Of a stretch of DNA of 64,000 bases, positions 13,201 through 25,207 are shown in pieces (position 1 is the stretch's first letter; the number at the start of each line of letters is the position of its first letter). Below the pieces are notes generated by a model. The model was not told where the DNA came from. It was given only the letters and a program-made list of their open reading frames with translations, and made no database searches. Source of the DNA: Neopestalotiopsis rosae (taxonomy: Eukaryota > Ascomycota > Sordariomycetes > Amphisphaeriales > Sporocadaceae); contig JALGAS010000002.1 of assembly GCA_023078685.1 (NCBI GenBank), forward strand, positions 6,014,001-6,078,000. The letters are read 5' to 3'. Position numbers and translations under genes: made by a program.

Positions 13201-13963
13201 GGAATATATTGCACACACTACAAGGTGACAATGGGCTGCTCCGGCACACACCACGCACCACACACCCTCGTTGGAGATACGTATGCGGCACTTGGGGGCC
13301 TCGCTAAACCAGCATGGGAAAATGATGGGCTCAAGTCGCTTGAAACAACCCTATGTTATTTTAGGCAGGCCTGCAGCACCAGCAGGCGAAAAAGATTCTG
13401 CATTTGTGATGTGCGTAACTCGTACATGGTTATCCCGTAGTGCTGCTGAATTATGCGCCATGTAGAAATATCAAGATGAGGCAAGGGGAGGAGGGAATCA
13501 GTCAATAGAGATCGCATTCGGGGATAACTCATACATGCACATATCCAATGATTGATAGCAGTTTGAAATCTATGCCAATCTGCAGATCGAGTCATCTATG
13601 GCATGGCGCAGTATTCTTGTCGAACAAAAGAAAGTGACGGGGCATCTACGCACTCGGGAACGGGGGAGCCCCAGTCCAGATTTGCCCCAACCTCAACGGG
13701 CAGGAAAATAAAGAAGGAACGATTAATAACTGGCGTAGGGGAATCCATTTCAAAACAACCGAGCATAGGTTATGTTCATCAGTGGGGACTCCACTGATGT
13801 GTTTTTTCCCTTTCATGGGGGAGGACATTTTGTGATGTGATGTGGTTGGCAAGGTAAAAAAGAATGGGCCCGCTTTCAAAGAGGAAAAAAACTGCCCGCA
13901 CGCCTAATTCGAGGTCCATTCCCGCAGCGATGGTGTGCATAACGGCCAAATACGGGTAAGGAA

Positions 13964-13991
13964 GGGGAGGGGGGGAGGGAAAGATGGGGGG
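13964..13991 (+). other. Clustered guanine runs with G-quadruplex potential
   Basis: Four G-runs of 3 to 7 bases lie within 28 bases on the plus strand, separated by A, A and AAAGAT. This fits the usual G3+/loop 1-7 rule for an intramolecular quadruplex. It lies immediately before the AAGGC tandem repeat in a gene-free stretch. Confidence 0.6.
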
Positions 13992-14002
13992 AGACAGGAA
14001 GA

Positions 14003-14056
14003 GGCAAGGCAAAAAGGCAAGGCAAAAAGGCAAGGCAAGGCAAGGCAAGGCAAGGC
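14003..14056 (+). repeat. AAGGC pentanucleotide tandem repeat
   Basis: Repeated GGCAA units, first with two A-expanded spacers (GGCAAAAA), then five perfect units in a row. It looks like a young microsatellite; no coding frame runs through it. Confidence 0.85.
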
Positions 14057-14543
14057 GCAACGTTAATTGAAGAGGAGGTGAAAAAATGCTTAATTATTGG
14101 GAACCACTGTAAAAATTAAAAGCTGCGTCACTTGTTCCACGATTGAAGAAAGAGCTCGGACTGCTATTTTTTTTCCCCCTCTATAAGAGAAAGTGTATAC
14201 CCCCTTGGATCAACAGTTTTCCCTATTCCAAGGAGATGCTGAAGAAGCCGAACCGATCGAGCCGGCCGAGCAGAACCGGATAAACCCGAGATGGGAAATA
14301 GGGACAAGAACAAGTTCAAAATGATCGCGAGAAGAGACAATAATAAGAGAAAGGTCAGCAATGCAAAATTCGAGATACGATGTACATGTCTATCTAGATG
14401 ATGCAACGCACGCAGCAAGCACGTCCCCCCGTCTCCCCCTTTGCAGAAGCCATTCCATGGACCTGGCACTTATATACACCCGTTGCGGCCGGAAGCGTTG
14501 GACAACCAGAGGTTTGGGGAAGCTCATCTACCCTCCACACATG

Positions 14544-14550
14544 TATAAAT
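14544..14550 (+). promoter_or_regulatory. TATA-like element ahead of a pyrimidine-rich leader
   Basis: TATAAAT followed by an AT dinucleotide run, then about 90 bases of CT-rich sequence. A six-codon open frame (ATG at 14627, stop TGA) follows, and directly after it a CAG/GTAACC splice-donor-like site. This resembles the start of a plus-strand transcript, but no protein-coding frame follows. Confidence 0.35.
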
Positions 14551-16195
14551 ATATATATATATACTCACTTCTCACTTTTGTCTCGGTCTTTTTATCTCCC
14601 TTGCCTTCTCTCGTACAAGACACGAAATGGCTGACGCCCGCTGACAGGTAACCACACACTTTCCATGACACTTGACTCACTTTTTTTCTTGTCTTTCTCT
14701 TGTGCAACCCACCTCCCCGTTTTCTGAAAATCTTCTGAGGCAAGAAACGTTGGGACCTTTTTTTTGTGTCGTTCGGAGTACGTAGTTCGAGCGTGTCATG
14801 TTTTGACCTTGCACATGACGTACTACTAGTGCCGAAATAATAGGGTGTACGATGAATGATATAATAAACGACCTTCTCTGTATAAAAATGTTGTACAGTA
14901 AGTGTACGTGTTGGCCGTTCCTGTTGTGCCACTTTGCTAACCATGGGCTTTTCCTTTTTTCTTCATCATGCCGTGCGACAAGAAGAGGAGGCAAAAACCA
15001 AAAGAGATTTACCCAAGATCTGTCACATTTTCTAACATTGTCTGCATACCCGAATTTCCCTGTTCGATTTTCGTCCACGTAAAAATGTTGACACCAATAT
15101 CTGAAGAACCCCGGGAGATCGCTCGAATCGGCAGCCGCAGCGATTAATTAGAAAATGCTGTGGGGAGAAAGGAAATATATTCAGCTCCAGAACCAAACAA
15201 AAAAAGCAAAGATATATAACAAGGTTGAAGAAAACATGCGCATGGTCTCTTTTTTTGCTTATTCCTTTTTATGCATTCGAGACAGAGGCAAAAGAGAAGA
15301 TTTGTTTTTTTTTTTCTCGTCTCCCACTCATCTCTTCTGCGGACCCAAACCTCCATGTGCTTGCGGGATTCCCGGGAGGAACGCGGTTTGAGGCTCGGCG
15401 CAAGAGAAACGGGAGAAAAAGAAAGGGACAACAAACCGATCTCAATGGGCAAAGCGAAAAAAAAAAGTGGCTTATTGATGTTTCGGAAGTTTTTCTAAAT
15501 TCCCTCTGGCCGAGTGCAACTCCTGATATTCGCATCGGACCGAGAACTTTCTCACATTCGGCTGCTCATACCATACAAAAATATGCCTTTATTCCAAAAA
15601 GCGATCGTGGGTATTGGCCAGGCTCCTAATGATCAGGCCATCAATACAGATGGTTCACGGATAGCACCGGTTTCCTACTGTTCAAGTGTAACTTCTTTGT
15701 CATTGGTATTAAGAATATATTGAAAACCAAGGACTTGATCATGATCTCATGTGACTGGCTTCAGTAACCATGTGGCAGCAACTTCATATGGGTTGCCACC
15801 GCTCCATGTATGCCGACAAACGACTTGACAACATCTGCTTCCCGGGCCCTGGAACCTGACCTTTATACATTCAGTATCCGCACAGAACTACCACCATCAG
15901 CCAGAAAACCCAACCTCGGCATACAAGTATCTGGTTTCAAAATCCCATTTACATCATCGTCCGTCGTCTGGGGGCAATCATAAAGCCTGAATCATTCCTG
16001 AACTTCCGTCGCTAAAACAAGTGGAATCATTTGACGTCGCTTTCTGCCATATCCGATTAACGAGAAAAAGTCATACAGTACCTCTCTATCGTACTCCATG
16101 CTGAAATGCTGACATTATAATACATGAGACAAGAAAAAGTGTTTCATTCCGGCATCACCATTTCATGCCTCTTGAGACTGCTTCTTCTCGTACTC

Positions 16196-17388
16196 TCACG
16201 CTCCATCCTTCTCATCGTGATGATGGTCCGGGACGTAGTTTGTCTCCCCCAGCATGGCCGCGGGCTCTGAAGTCATGGCAGTCTGGGCGCTGGTCTGCGG
16301 CTGAGTCGAGACGGTTGGGCCGTTTGTGTGACTAGGAGGCTGCGAATGACTACGAGGAACACTAGTCGCAGCATGCAACCTCTGGTCGAGCGCCTTGAGA
16401 GCAAGCGCCCTCCGTCTCTCGGCTTCGGCTCGGACACCACCTGGTGCTCCCCTAGGCAGGTAATTGTTGCCCCCTTGAGCAGCCGATAGCTCTGCCTGCG
16501 AGAACGGCGTGCAGACCTTCATGGCAACCAGCACGTTGAAGACCTGCTCGGTGAATGCTGCCACGACTGGCTTGGCTGGACCTGGGAAGAATTCGGAGAA
16601 GGCAAATGTTTCGCTGGCATCGCCCCGTAAGGCAGTCGGCTGCGAGGAGTCGAGATCGGGAAACACGGTCTTGTAGAATCGCAAATACGTCCAGCTCGTC
16701 AACAGTCCAAAGATGGCCAGTAGGAGCGAAGCAACCGTGAGAATAGGAGTCATGGTCAAGATCGTGACTGCGCCGAGATGCAACAGCGGGAATCTCGGCA
16801 CGCGCATCGACAAGATGCCGCGGAACAGAGTGACCGTGTGAGCTGGAACGAGCTGGCTGAAGGCTACGAGGAAAGACATTTGCAACGAGATTGTGCCAGA
16901 GACGGTGGTCAGTCTATATAATGTCATGTAATTAGCGAAAAGTACCATCCAACAGAAACTCGTCAAGGATGTAGTAGCATCCTGGGCACAGCTGAAAAGA
17001 GAGCAACTCACGTCCAACGCTCATTGCGTGTAAGCGTAAACATGGTGACCAGAAACAGGAAGCTCAGGGCATTGGGTATCAAGGAGGTGACGAGCAGGAA
17101 CTTTGCGAATTCCCTCGACGACCAAGCTCTCTCCAGGTAGCGCCCACCCTGGAAAATGGTCATGCCGGCGATACCCAGCGTAAAAATATTATTCTCTACC
17201 AGAGTCGTCGTGACAAAGACCCAAGGGTAGAATAGCGACAGCTGGGGCACCAGCGTGAGCCATTCGACGACGATCTCCGAGTTGGCGGACCATTGTCGGT
17301 AGCGAACGGCAGCGCTCAGAATGGACTGCAACAGCAAGGCAATGAGCAATACTCGGGTAACAGGCGGGATATTTATTCGTGGAGGCAT
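16196..17388 (-). CDS. TMEM115-like rhomboid-fold membrane protein (DUF1751)
   Basis: Two exons, 17012-17388 and 16196-16913, with a 98-bp intron (donor GTGAGT, acceptor TAG), giving 364 aa. Several hydrophobic segments lie in the first 240 residues (for example TRVLLIALLLQSILSAAV and FAKFLLVTSLIPNALSFLFL). The EGGRYLE-type signature of the family appears here as FQGGRYLERAWSSREFAKFL. The C-terminal 120 residues are soluble, Ser/Thr/Pro-rich and disordered. Members of this family (human TMEM115, yeast YOL107W) are Golgi membrane proteins related to rhomboids but without the catalytic Ser-His pair, and TMEM115 is linked to Golgi-to-ER retrograde transport. Fold and family are well supported; the cellular role is by analogy only. 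Confidence 0.88.
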
Positions 17389-20300
17389 GGCGAATTGAAG
17401 AAGGGTCGGTCGCTCGTTTCGGTACGGTGGATGAGCTCAGCAACTGCAGTCTGTCTGCTTTCTTGCGTATGCTTGCAAAGCCTCTCTTTTTTCCCCGGGG
17501 GTCCAGACAGTACAGCACGCAAGCTGCAACCAGACGTCGGTCGGTATTGGACACGGTTCTGGGTGTCGCGCCTAGGATGTAGGGATACTAAGAGTAGATG
17601 GATTAGGTAAGGATCTTGCTACCGCCGCCGCCAGCACGCCTGATGTGGCTCGGCAAGCTTGGATTTAAGGTATGTACGTAGGTAGCACTGAGCTGTGGAG
17701 ACAAGACATGCGTGAGCCACAAACAAGCCACAATCGCACACATTGCTCTGTAGGAAGCATGTATGCAGCCTTCGCGCACCAGGAAACCAAGGCGATTTAC
17801 AAATGCATCCAACGAGCTTCTGAAGATGAAACTGAGACATCGCAACCAAGTCAGGCACAAGTTGGCTTTTGTGATGTTGCCTATCCGTTGAGGCATGATT
17901 TTTTGCTAGACTCCACAACCGTGAACGTCACTCTTGACTCTTGAGCCTCAAGTCACACTACAGAGTACAGACAGATGCTTCGGCGGCAACCTCCAGACCT
18001 TCCCACATCTCGATCATGGGGATTATAGTTTCATGAGACTGCACAAACCATGCTTCAAGCATTGAATACCCCAGAGAAGTTGCAGTCTTCTTTTTGCATG
18101 CAGAATATCTGCGCGCCTTGGACCCCAAAATCACATTGGCCAAGGACAGTTTTATCATGCGCAAGAAGAGAACGAAAGGGACGGAGAGGCGCTAAACCCT
18201 CTCGAGGACGAGCCGCCGGTTGGACCACTGGACCACGATCACCTGCTGCAAATCTGGGCGCCGATCACGAACCTGGCATGTTTCTGTTTTGACGAAATGC
18301 GGGACAGCCTCCGTTGCGTGGTACCTGGCAAGGGCCCAGCCTCCAGTCAGTCGAATTGCAGCAACTGTGGCGTCTCGTGGAATCGTCAACAACAAATTTA
18401 CCACAGGTTTGGCTCACACGTTCAATCGTTCCTCCATGTCCAGGAAGCCTGTCAATAACGCATCAAATCCAACATTGAAATCAGAAGAAAAAAAGTTCTG
18501 CTTCTGGTACGTATTTAGCGCTCTGCCCCTGCGCAATATGCGGAAGGCGGTTGAGATCTTGAATCTCGCCTCCGACTTCTCTCAGCCCAGCAACCCAGTC
18601 AGTGCTACAGCTCAGTGCTACAGCCTGCAAGCAAGTGCACCACGGCTGCCCAGTTGCCTGCTGCTTGCTTACTTTATGCTTGATCCAATCTCTTTGCCGA
18701 AGTGGCACCCCCGGACGAATTGGTGGGTGGGACCCCCTTGTTGTTCTGTCGACATGGCGCCGCCAAGGCTAGACAGGCTTCGACAGGCCACAGGCGAGCT
18801 AAGCAAATGCTAAGGGCCCTGACGAACTCGCCGTGATCTGTCTCCATTGTTCCAGCAAAATCAAACGAACCCCACGGAGCGGAGAGAAAGGGTCACAAAA
18901 CGTCCGTGGTGCACAGGCTTGTACCCTTTCCAGCCTCCAAAAAAAGAGGCTCCCTTCGAGATTGGGTCAGAACTGGAGCCTTGGACGCAACGACAAAAAA
19001 TCAATCAGGAGACCCCTCGAGACTCTGATCCTCTCTAGCGATATTGCCATGAGCTGTGTATCCCATACGGGAAAACACTCGACCAAGTTGAACGATAACG
19101 GTACATGCCCCAAGGAGGTTGACGGAGAGATATCTCTCGCACCTAGGTGAGAAAATGCAACGCTGAAACCGAAAGCTGGTTACGTCGAGGGACCCATCGT
19201 GCAGTCTTGCTTCTCCGCCCGCGTGTTCTGCAGCATCCTGTGTCTCGATGAGACGAACAGCCGAGGGACATTGTGAAATCGTCGAGATGATAAGAATAAG
19301 ATCTCCTGTATCGCTTCATTGAATTCTCATGTCTGTCCATTCTTCCTCCAGCACATTGAAGCTGAAATCAATACTCGTGCATGGATGACGACGCTGCTCC
19401 TGTTGAATTGATGGATGCGCTTAAGCAATTGAAGGGGTGGGACAGTCGGATACTTTGTACCACACAGAATCGAGGTACCTCCACCAAGCGTCTGCTTCTA
19501 GCTGGGACCCTACACTAGGGGGGAAGGATCAATGTGTCAGTTTTGGCCCAGACTGCCGAACCTTGATCAAAAGAAAAAATCCCAGCGAAGAACAAAGAAG
19601 ACATCGGGCTGGTGGAATCCGATTCCACGTCTGCCAATTTGGACATTCCCAGCTACTTGCTCTCCATCTTCGTGTGGTATGACCAGCATACAGCATGACG
19701 AACCGCAATGCGAGATCAATCATTGATCTTCCAGTCTGTTTCGTACATAGGGAGTGTAGTCTAGACAAACTGCTGACTGGACTGACTTGGCTGGCTCCTC
19801 AGACAAGAGCGCACACACAGCACGCAAAACAGTTTGGTACGTACTACCCGTAGTCTGGTACTCTTAGCTAAACGTCAGGGATCTCGTCACAATCGGCTGT
19901 GCCTCCAGTCGCACCGATCCATCCATTTGCCCTTCTCCCGTTGACACCAAGCAAGTCCAAGGTCGGCTGGCGAAAGTTTTTAGATGATGAAGCTCTGCTG
20001 CTAACGACGACATGGGCAAAGCGGCGGGCGCTGGTGGCCCTTTTTTGTGCGCGGTCGCCTCGCTCGAGTCCCCATTCATGTAGGTAATGTAGTCATGTTG
20101 AAATAGTAGTTTCGTCCTTGTCCTGTTCTCTGCTGGCCCATGCCGGCGGCGCTCAAAGAGAAAAGAGACTTGGGAAGACAGGCGCGAGGGTTCTGTTTTC
20201 TAAGTAGAGTAGCACTTGAAAGTAGGGAGCGGGTACCAGGGTACATAGATCAAAATGGGCACCTGGGCTTCGCTGCAGTCAAGGTCAAGTAAGTTAGCAG

Positions 20301-20579
20301 TACCGTTTAATGGGTTGCGCTAGGCCTCTTGTAGCGCGACTGGGAAGCCAAGCAATGGCAGCAACTTGATCGACCTCCACGGGCGCCTTAAACTTTCCTC
20401 CCTCACTCATGTAGTATTCCTCTTGTTTTCAACATCTTCAAATCACGACGTCGACACCTGTGTTTCTTGCCCCATCAGACGGGCAGGCTCTCGGCGCACC
20501 TCTGAACACATATACGTCCAAGGCCTGGATCTGGAATTCCGTCCCGTCCAAAGTACCGGCACGACGCCGAAGGCCCATC
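17389..20579. other. Divergent intergenic region
   Basis: About 3.2 kb between the divergently transcribed TMEM115-like and TBL1-like genes, so it must contain both promoters. Scattered GTACGTA-type motifs are present (near 19840). Open frames are short and uninformative, and I see no RNA gene. Confidence 0.5.
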
Positions 20580-23193
20580 ATGAAGGAGTACCTCGACTCT
20601 GACCGAGTCAATTTTCTAGTTTGGAGGTACGTTTTTGACCCGTCCGCTCAAGAGGCGCTGCCCAAAAAATTGAGATGCAACCCCCCAAAAAACCACACCG
20701 TCTTTGCCCATGTCGGCGCACTGCAAAACGGCAAGAAATCTCAGTATTGACATTTTCATCTCTAGATATCTTTTAGAAGGCAGTAAGTGACAGGTCTAGA
20801 GTTGCAAAGGAAGCACGGCAGGCCGGCCAATTTTCTTTCCTCTGTGCTGGGCAAGGCAAAGCCGTGGCCCCCCAGCACAGATCATTGCCGGTGCACATGC
20901 TGCTGTGGATTTCCGTGACCCAAAACTAACCGGACTCTTGCAGATTATCGAGAGACGGCGGTCAAATTCCAGAAAGAGTGGCACAAGACAGAACCGCATC
21001 GCCAGCTGGAATTTGCACGTCATGTCAAGAGCCATGCCTTGATAAATGTTTTGAATAAAGGTCTACTTTACAATTCCCTCGAAAGGGATTTTGCCCAGTC
21101 ACAACATCAACAACAACAACAACAGCAGCAGCTGCAGCAGCAGCAACTGCAGCCACCGGTAAGTGGTGCCTCGCCAATCTCTCTTCTCTAATCTACCTCG
21201 CGCTTCCGCTCGCTAGCCAAAAATTTACGGGCTCGGCGCCGGTCGCAACTCTGCAGTAGGAAATGTATTTCAGACATACGCTGCAGACAATGGACCTGTC
21301 GCGCGATTCCCATGCGTGCGCATATGAGAGATCATTGATGAGACTCAAGGTGCTGACATTTTGATTGCGATTACCTCAGGAGAAAGAAAATGCAGCGGCA
21401 GTGACCGAGGTGCTGCAAGTAGGGGTGTTTGGTCCGCTAGTTGCGCCTCCACCTCATCCTGGGCCTGCAGCTGGGATTGCTGCGGCTGGTGCTGGAATTG
21501 GAGATGGACAGGTCGAAGTTAAGGAGCACGATCCTGATGAGGATGCAGAGGGTGAAGAAGAGACGATGGAGGAGATTGAAAATTCACGAAAGCGTCAAAT
21601 CGAAGGGTCGCAACAGGCGCTCGTCAATGGCGGCGGCGGCGGCGGTTCACCAACCAAGCGTCTCCGGCTGAGCAATGGCTACGAAAATGGTGTTGGTGTG
21701 GATGCAGCTACGGACCCCATGGAACTTGATGGCCAGCACGGCGGCGACAACCACGCTTACCCGTCCCCCCTGGAAGGCGAACAAGCGCCGACCCCGATCC
21801 CGCGTACTGACGGCCCAGAGCAGGGCACGCAGGTCGAAAAGGTGCAGGAACTCACTACCGAGACCATCTTCATTCCCCTGAGCGCTGAGGACGCCTCCGT
21901 CTCATCTCCATCGCTGACCACAGCAGCGTCCCGAGGGGGGATCAATGGCGAGAACGCGCCTGTTTTGCTGCATTGCCAGTGGAACCCCAAGGACCCAACC
22001 ATCTTGGCGGCTGGTGGGACCGATGCGCTAGCACGCATTTGGACCATCTCGCGTGCGACAACCGCCGCCGACCAGCACCAGGACCCTGCATCCAATCACG
22101 TGAACGGCACCAGCCCGCACTTCCACAGCCTGATAATGGACGGCATCAGCCAAGGGGCAACTGTCACTGCCATGGCCTGGAGTTGGAACGGCCAGTCTAT
22201 CGCCGTTGCAACTGATGCCGACAACAAGGCCAGGATTAGCGTTTGGGACGTTCACGGCAGTCTTGTACAAACTTACGAAGTGCCTGAGGCTCCCGTAATC
22301 AAGCTGCGCTGGAGTCCAAGCGATACTTCGATATTGGCTGTTTCGCCTGAGGGCAACGATGCTCTCATCACCGTTTATGCCAATACAGCGGACAGCTCAA
22401 TATCCTACGTTGTCAAGGACCATAACTCGATGCTCGACGTCGCCTGGGTCAACGAGAATGACTTTGTCATCGCTGGCGGGCAAACATTAAGGAGCTTGAC
22501 TTGCGACCACATGAACAGCTCGATTGATATCAAGAACTCATTTGAACCACGAGAAGGTGACAACCTTACTCAGGTACATTTCGATTGGCGGACTTCGTTG
22601 GCTGCTACGTGTGGAGAGCAGGGCTTCGTCACGGTAAGACAACAACTTGTAGAAGATCACTGGATGCAGATGCTGACATGAGAAAAAGATATGGGACTCA
22701 ACAGGCCGTCAACGTGAAATTCGAAATCACGACGGCAACGTCACCGCGCTTGCTTGGCAACCGCTGCAAAATCAACCTCCAGATGACGAACGGCTTATTG
22801 CATCTGCTGGCGAAGATGGTGCGATATTCATTTGGAACGCACGATCAACCGACGGCAAGCCCAAGTGTTCAATGACCATGGGCGATCCAATTGTTGCTCT
22901 CTCATTTACCCCCGATGGAGCTTTCATTGCCGGTGCAACACATGACAAAATATTGATCTGGAAAGTTGGCGACCACAGCATACCAAGAGCAAGCTGGGAA
23001 CGCATACCACATCCGTCGAGTCCACGGTTACAATCTGAGCAGGATGAAGAAGACGAGCACTGTCTTTGCTGGGATGCAACAGGCCAAAGACTTGCATTTG
23101 GTGTGAACAGTCGGGTAAGTCATATCTCGTCTGAGAGTTTGTATCTGAGTTGTGCTAATCATTCACCAGCTTGCCATTATTAACTTCCGGTGA
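20580..23193 (+). CDS. TBL1/Sif2-type LisH-WD40 protein (histone deacetylase complex subunit)
   Basis: Six exons: 20580-20626, 20766-20782, 20944-21158, 21380-22633, 22689-23114 and 23170-23193, giving 660 aa. The second exon is only 17 nt but is needed to rebuild the LisH motif: exon 1 ends VNFLVWR, the microexon adds YLLEG, and exon 3 continues NYRETAVKFQKEW. A polyglutamine tract follows near residue 85, then an acidic and low-complexity linker with a KRLRL basic patch, and from about residue 210 a WD40 propeller with WD-type ends such as ARIWTI, ISVWDV, IFIWNA and ILIWKV. The last exon codes only LAIINFR. Relatives are yeast Sif2 (Set3 complex), human TBL1 (NCoR/SMRT) and, among plant pathogens, Magnaporthe Tig1 and Fusarium FTL1. 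It is therefore expected to be a nuclear HDAC-complex scaffold. Confidence 0.93.
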
Positions 23194-25207
23194 CCGCGTC
23201 TCTTTCATTTGTCCTGACCATATTCAAAGACAACATTCTTGGATCAAGTCGCAGCGAAAGCTTCATCAAACGGTCACTCGACCTTGGAAGAATCTATCAA
23301 ATTTTAGGTAAAGACATTTGCTCTCACACCGAGTGGATGCTTAGCAACAGCATGTAAGAGCAGCATATCAATTCGACGAGAGATTGAGCAGAAACAGCAG
23401 GGCACTGAGCTTGATTGCCTCCGTCTATGGCACACATTTTTACAATACCCAGTCTGGAAGACCGAAGGGGAAAAAAGTCAAGCAGCTCTGGACGCTATTG
23501 GCAAGGAACAACCAGTATTATGAGGGCAGGTGCATTCGATGAACCCTGTCACATAGGTGCTGGGTATCACAGTGTCATTGAAAGGACATCAGACACGACG
23601 CATGGGACAGAGAAAGCCTGTACACAGCAGAGCACCTGGGTATGCTCTCAAAGTGTCCGTTCACACTGTATCATTATTGGTAGCATTGCGAAAAGTTGGG
23701 AATAAGACATGGATTGTCTTTTACTGTACAAACAACGACGTGGAGCATAGTGCCATGGGATGGCGCTGGTCGATACCGGATAGCGTGGTTTACGATGTCG
23801 TTGGAACATATCCGACTTTGAATACTATCAACATATTTAAATAAATATTTATGTGCTTATTGATGAAATTTGTCTGACTATTTTTGCCACATCTGTGGTC
23901 GGCGTTCTGCATGGGTTCTGGAGAATGCATAAAAATTGTCATTGTGAAGCAGACTAGAGTCGCACAACGATCTGACCTTATCTGGTATATTCCCGAAGCC
24001 GTTTATGGTGGTGATCAGCCGTTATTTTTTGTGGTTTTGTCCCAGTCAGGTCATGGTGGAGAAATATGTTCTCAGGTTTGGTTATTTTGACATATTTTAC
24101 AGGTTCAACAAATGTTCTTGGTCAGATTGATTGGTTGTAGAGGCGGATCAATTAAAAAGAGTAACAATGCTCATTACACATTTCCCAGCACTTGTATGGA
24201 AACTCACCAAGAATAGTGTATGCATCGGATACATATTCTCGATTTACCAAGTATAAGAGGATCTTTGCACCTTATTCTTTTTCTTCTTCTTTTATTTTAC
24301 CTTGACCATATTAACACGTCGACGAGCTTTAATACATGTTATCAGAAGCAATTGCTATTGTATGTGATCAGAAGAACAAGCAAACGTCAAGAAACCCACG
24401 TTTTGGCATTGGATAAATTTCTTTTCTACAGTCAACCCAGAAAAAAGTACAATCGCATGTAATCCGGAATAGAAACAAGCAGGAAATCACATGCTAATTG
24501 CAACTCGTCGAATTTCCCAGGGGAAACAAATTGCGGTAATAGTGGCAAAGGACAATTTTTACTACCCGGGTGAAATTTCAACAGATGAAGTACCTCGAGC
24601 TCAGCGATACAATGTTTTAGCTCACCCTCGACAGCTCTGGTCCCTTTCTCTATTCGTCAGCTTGGTGTTTGTGTACTACTTCGATCTACGTGTGTACCTA
24701 GGCATGTGGAGTGTGACTGGTCTTATACGTCCGGCCAGACGGAACCGGGCCCCGGCCTTCCCCGGATACCTCGGCAGCAAGTCAGTCTCAGGAATTGGTC
24801 ATATATCCTTGTCACAGCGGTTGGATTTGGCCGAATATCGATTAAAGTACTTGGCAGACCCCATATTTACCCTCTTCAATCTCCATTGTCTACTGAATTA
24901 TAACGATCCTCAATATATACCATCGTTCTCACGTCACACATCCCCTTTTTCCTTGGCAGATCCCAAGTCATGGTAGGCAAATTGATTCTCGCTTTTTATT
25001 CATTCATATTTATGAAACTTACTGAAATGGTATCTAGTCTCTGTGTGCGACATTCCACAGACCAAGGCCTACCGATAATCAAAAGTCATGCTAAGCGCTT
25101 GTTGGTGACATGCTCTCAACTGATGGCGACTCACTTTCCGACATCTAAGCGGATCGGGCCCTGTGGCAATGTTAGTCTATTGGGTTTAGCCATGGACCTT
25201 GAACGAC
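23194..25207. other. Convergent intergenic region
   Basis: Two kilobases between the ends of the plus-strand TBL1-like gene and the minus-strand aminotransferase gene. Sequence from about 23700 to 24450 is AT-rich. One 161-codon ATG frame (24491-24976) resembles nothing I know and is treated as chance. Confidence 0.45.

Larger units (their letters stand above)
7227..16195. other. Nine-kilobase stretch without a supportable gene
   Basis: Between the Cyc8 start and the 3' end of the TMEM115-like gene no frame shows a recognisable domain or convincing spliced structure. The longest open frame (10080-10778, plus) opens with GTG and reads as random. The stretch contains the long 5' flank of Cyc8, pyrimidine-rich leader-like tracts (12180-12330, 14560-14720), a TATA element near 14544, a G-run cluster near 13964 and an AAGGC tandem repeat near 14003. 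It may hold non-coding transcripts or long regulatory DNA; nothing in the sequence proves either. Confidence 0.5.

Noticed and set aside
24491..24976. 161-codon ATG frame with one hydrophobic stretch
   Set aside because: No recognised family and AT-rich surroundings with no clear promoter. It could be a small gene, but nothing supports it beyond openness.
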